Of a stretch of DNA of 7,248 nt, positions 6,662 through 7,248 are shown piece by piece. This stretch comes from Cellvibrionaceae bacterium. Its GTDB lineage: Bacteria; Pseudomonadota; Gammaproteobacteria; Pseudomonadales; Cellvibrionaceae. The stretch covers positions 1 to 7,248 of the forward strand of contig JAOXRV010000070.1 in assembly GCA_025800435.1 (NCBI GenBank), given 5' to 3'. The position numbers and the translations under genes are program-made. How positions within the stretch are numbered: the first letter of the stretch is position 1; each line of letters starts with the position of its first letter. Below the pieces are notes generated by a model. That model had not been told where the DNA came from. It ran no database searches and saw only the letters and a program-made list of their open reading frames with translations.

Positions 6662-6690
6662 ACACCGCTCTTACCGGTAAGTAGGGGTGT
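6662..6690 (-). terminator. Possible terminator hairpin after the methyltransferase gene
   Basis: Outer arms ACACC (6662-6666) and GGTGT (6686-6690) enclose a perfect 12-bp palindrome, CTTACCGGTAAG (6670-6681), giving an imperfect stem-loop 25 bases past the methyltransferase stop. On the minus strand the hairpin is followed by TCAATTTTAG, only a short T-run, so intrinsic termination would be weak. The palindromic core could instead be a protein-binding site. Confidence 0.4.
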
Positions 6691-6714
6691 CGCCAAATGC
6701 CCCCTTTTGTCCTT

Positions 6715-7248
6715 TTAATTGTTTAGGGTGGCGGCAAAGCTAAGCACATTCACCGTGCAGAAAAATTGATCACTGTGGTTCCAGTGCTTGATATTGCCGT
6801 TAATTTTTGTGTGCTCGGTGGGGTTGATGAGGCCTGCTTCTAGGGCTTTGTCAAGCATCGCCGGGTACTGGCTAAGCAATTGCCACAGATTGGCATCGTC
6901 AGTCTGGATCGGGTCGACAAAACACTGCTGTAAAGGCGCCCCAATCTGCTGTAATAAGGCGCGCATATTGCGGGCAGAAAAACCATTGTTGAGAAATTCT
7001 ATGGCGTAAAATTCGCTTAGTTGGCGCTCATATTTGTCTAGCCCAAAGTTGACGGACATGCTGCCCCAATCGGTTTCCACAAACACCAACTTAGCCCCGG
7101 GCTTGGCAATGCGCTTGATCTCGCGCATTGCTTGAGCCGGGTGTTCAAGGTGCATAAAGAAGCGCTCGGCGCGAATGCCATCGAAGCTATTATCGGCAAA
7201 GGGCAGCTCGTACACGCTGGCGCATTGATGGTTGAGTTTTCCACCCAG
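6715..7248 (-). CDS. Class I SAM-dependent methyltransferase, C-terminal part (5' end outside window)
   Basis: The open frame runs to the window edge; 177 residues and the stop are visible. It continues upstream of any start codon seen here; a GTG at 7213-7215 is internal, since it would remove the motif I region. The visible part starts after the glycine-rich SAM-binding motif I. It contains the next conserved elements: LPFADNSFDGIRAERF (motif II/III region), then the helix HLEHPAQAMREIKRIAKPG and strand KLVFVETDWG (motif IV-like, matching the E-x-DW of UbiE-like enzymes). The C-terminal half carries substrate-specific helices and is not diagnostic. The methyl acceptor cannot be named. It is followed by a weak hairpin terminator and a 321-base gap before the GGDEF-EAL operon on the same strand, so it is probably a separate unit. 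Confidence 0.85.
   Translation of the reverse strand: MGGKLNHQCASVYELPFADNSFDGIRAERFFMHLEHPAQAMREIKRIAKPGAKLVFVETDWGSMSVNFGLDKYERQLSEFYAIEFLNNGFSARNMRALLQQIGAPLQQCFVDPIQTDDANLWQLLSQYPAMLDKALEAGLINPTEHTKINGNIKHWNHSDQFFCTVNVLSFAATLNN

Larger units (their letters stand above)
6394..6714. other. 321-base intergenic region without a convincing gene
   Basis: The region separates the methyltransferase (stop at 6715) from the GGDEF-EAL gene (start at 6393), both on the minus strand, so it should hold the operon promoter. I find no tRNA or credible ORF. Possible minus-strand -10 TAGAAT (6582-6587) lacks a good -35, and a plus-strand TACAAT lies at 6586-6591, again without a -35. The visible structure is the inverted repeats at 6403-6444 and 6568-6609 and the hairpin at 6662-6690. 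No promoter can be assigned with confidence. Confidence 0.5.

Noticed and set aside
7213..7215. GTG as start of the methyltransferase
   Set aside because: The frame stays open to the window edge and the SAM-binding glycine motif must lie upstream, so this GTG is an internal valine.

Overview
The window looks like chromosomal DNA of a heme-synthesising, facultatively respiring Gammaproteobacterium. The coproporphyrinogen III oxidase is of the HemN type typical of that class, the promoter in front of it carries an FNR/Anr-like box, and the envelope proteins have Gram-negative signal peptides and an outer-membrane barrel. Genus cannot be read from the sequence; a marine or environmental lineage is only a guess. 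Base composition and style look even across the window. I see no insertion sequence, phage gene, CRISPR array, tRNA or rRNA.

Layout: 9-1415 (minus) is a complete hemN. The 404-base gap at 1416-1819 is dense. It holds a candidate FNR-dependent promoter firing left into hemN. It also holds a good sigma70 -10 box firing right, a perfect 7-bp dyad, a small 5' leader hairpin, and an unlisted 39-codon open frame with a Shine-Dalgarno at 1671-1790. From 6393 down to 1820 (minus) runs a tight three-gene operon. It encodes a membrane-bound GGDEF-EAL cyclic-di-GMP enzyme with a large periplasmic sensor domain, then a small secreted PstS-like periplasmic protein (3 bases after the stop), then an outer-membrane porin-like barrel (ATGA overlap). 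The 321-base gap at 6394-6714 has no convincing gene but several inverted repeats and a possible terminator. At the right edge, 6715 to beyond 7248 (minus), is the C-terminal part of a class I SAM-dependent methyltransferase whose start lies outside the window.

How the parts may work together: the operon spans all envelope layers (outer-membrane channel, periplasmic binding protein, inner-membrane enzyme with a periplasmic sensor). The simplest reading is that a solute enters through the barrel and is sensed by or with the small binding protein. That signal then sets synthesis or breakdown of cyclic-di-GMP inside the cell. This is inference from gene order and domain types; the ligand is unknown. 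hemN provides the oxygen-independent step of heme synthesis, and its promoter arrangement suggests induction when oxygen falls.
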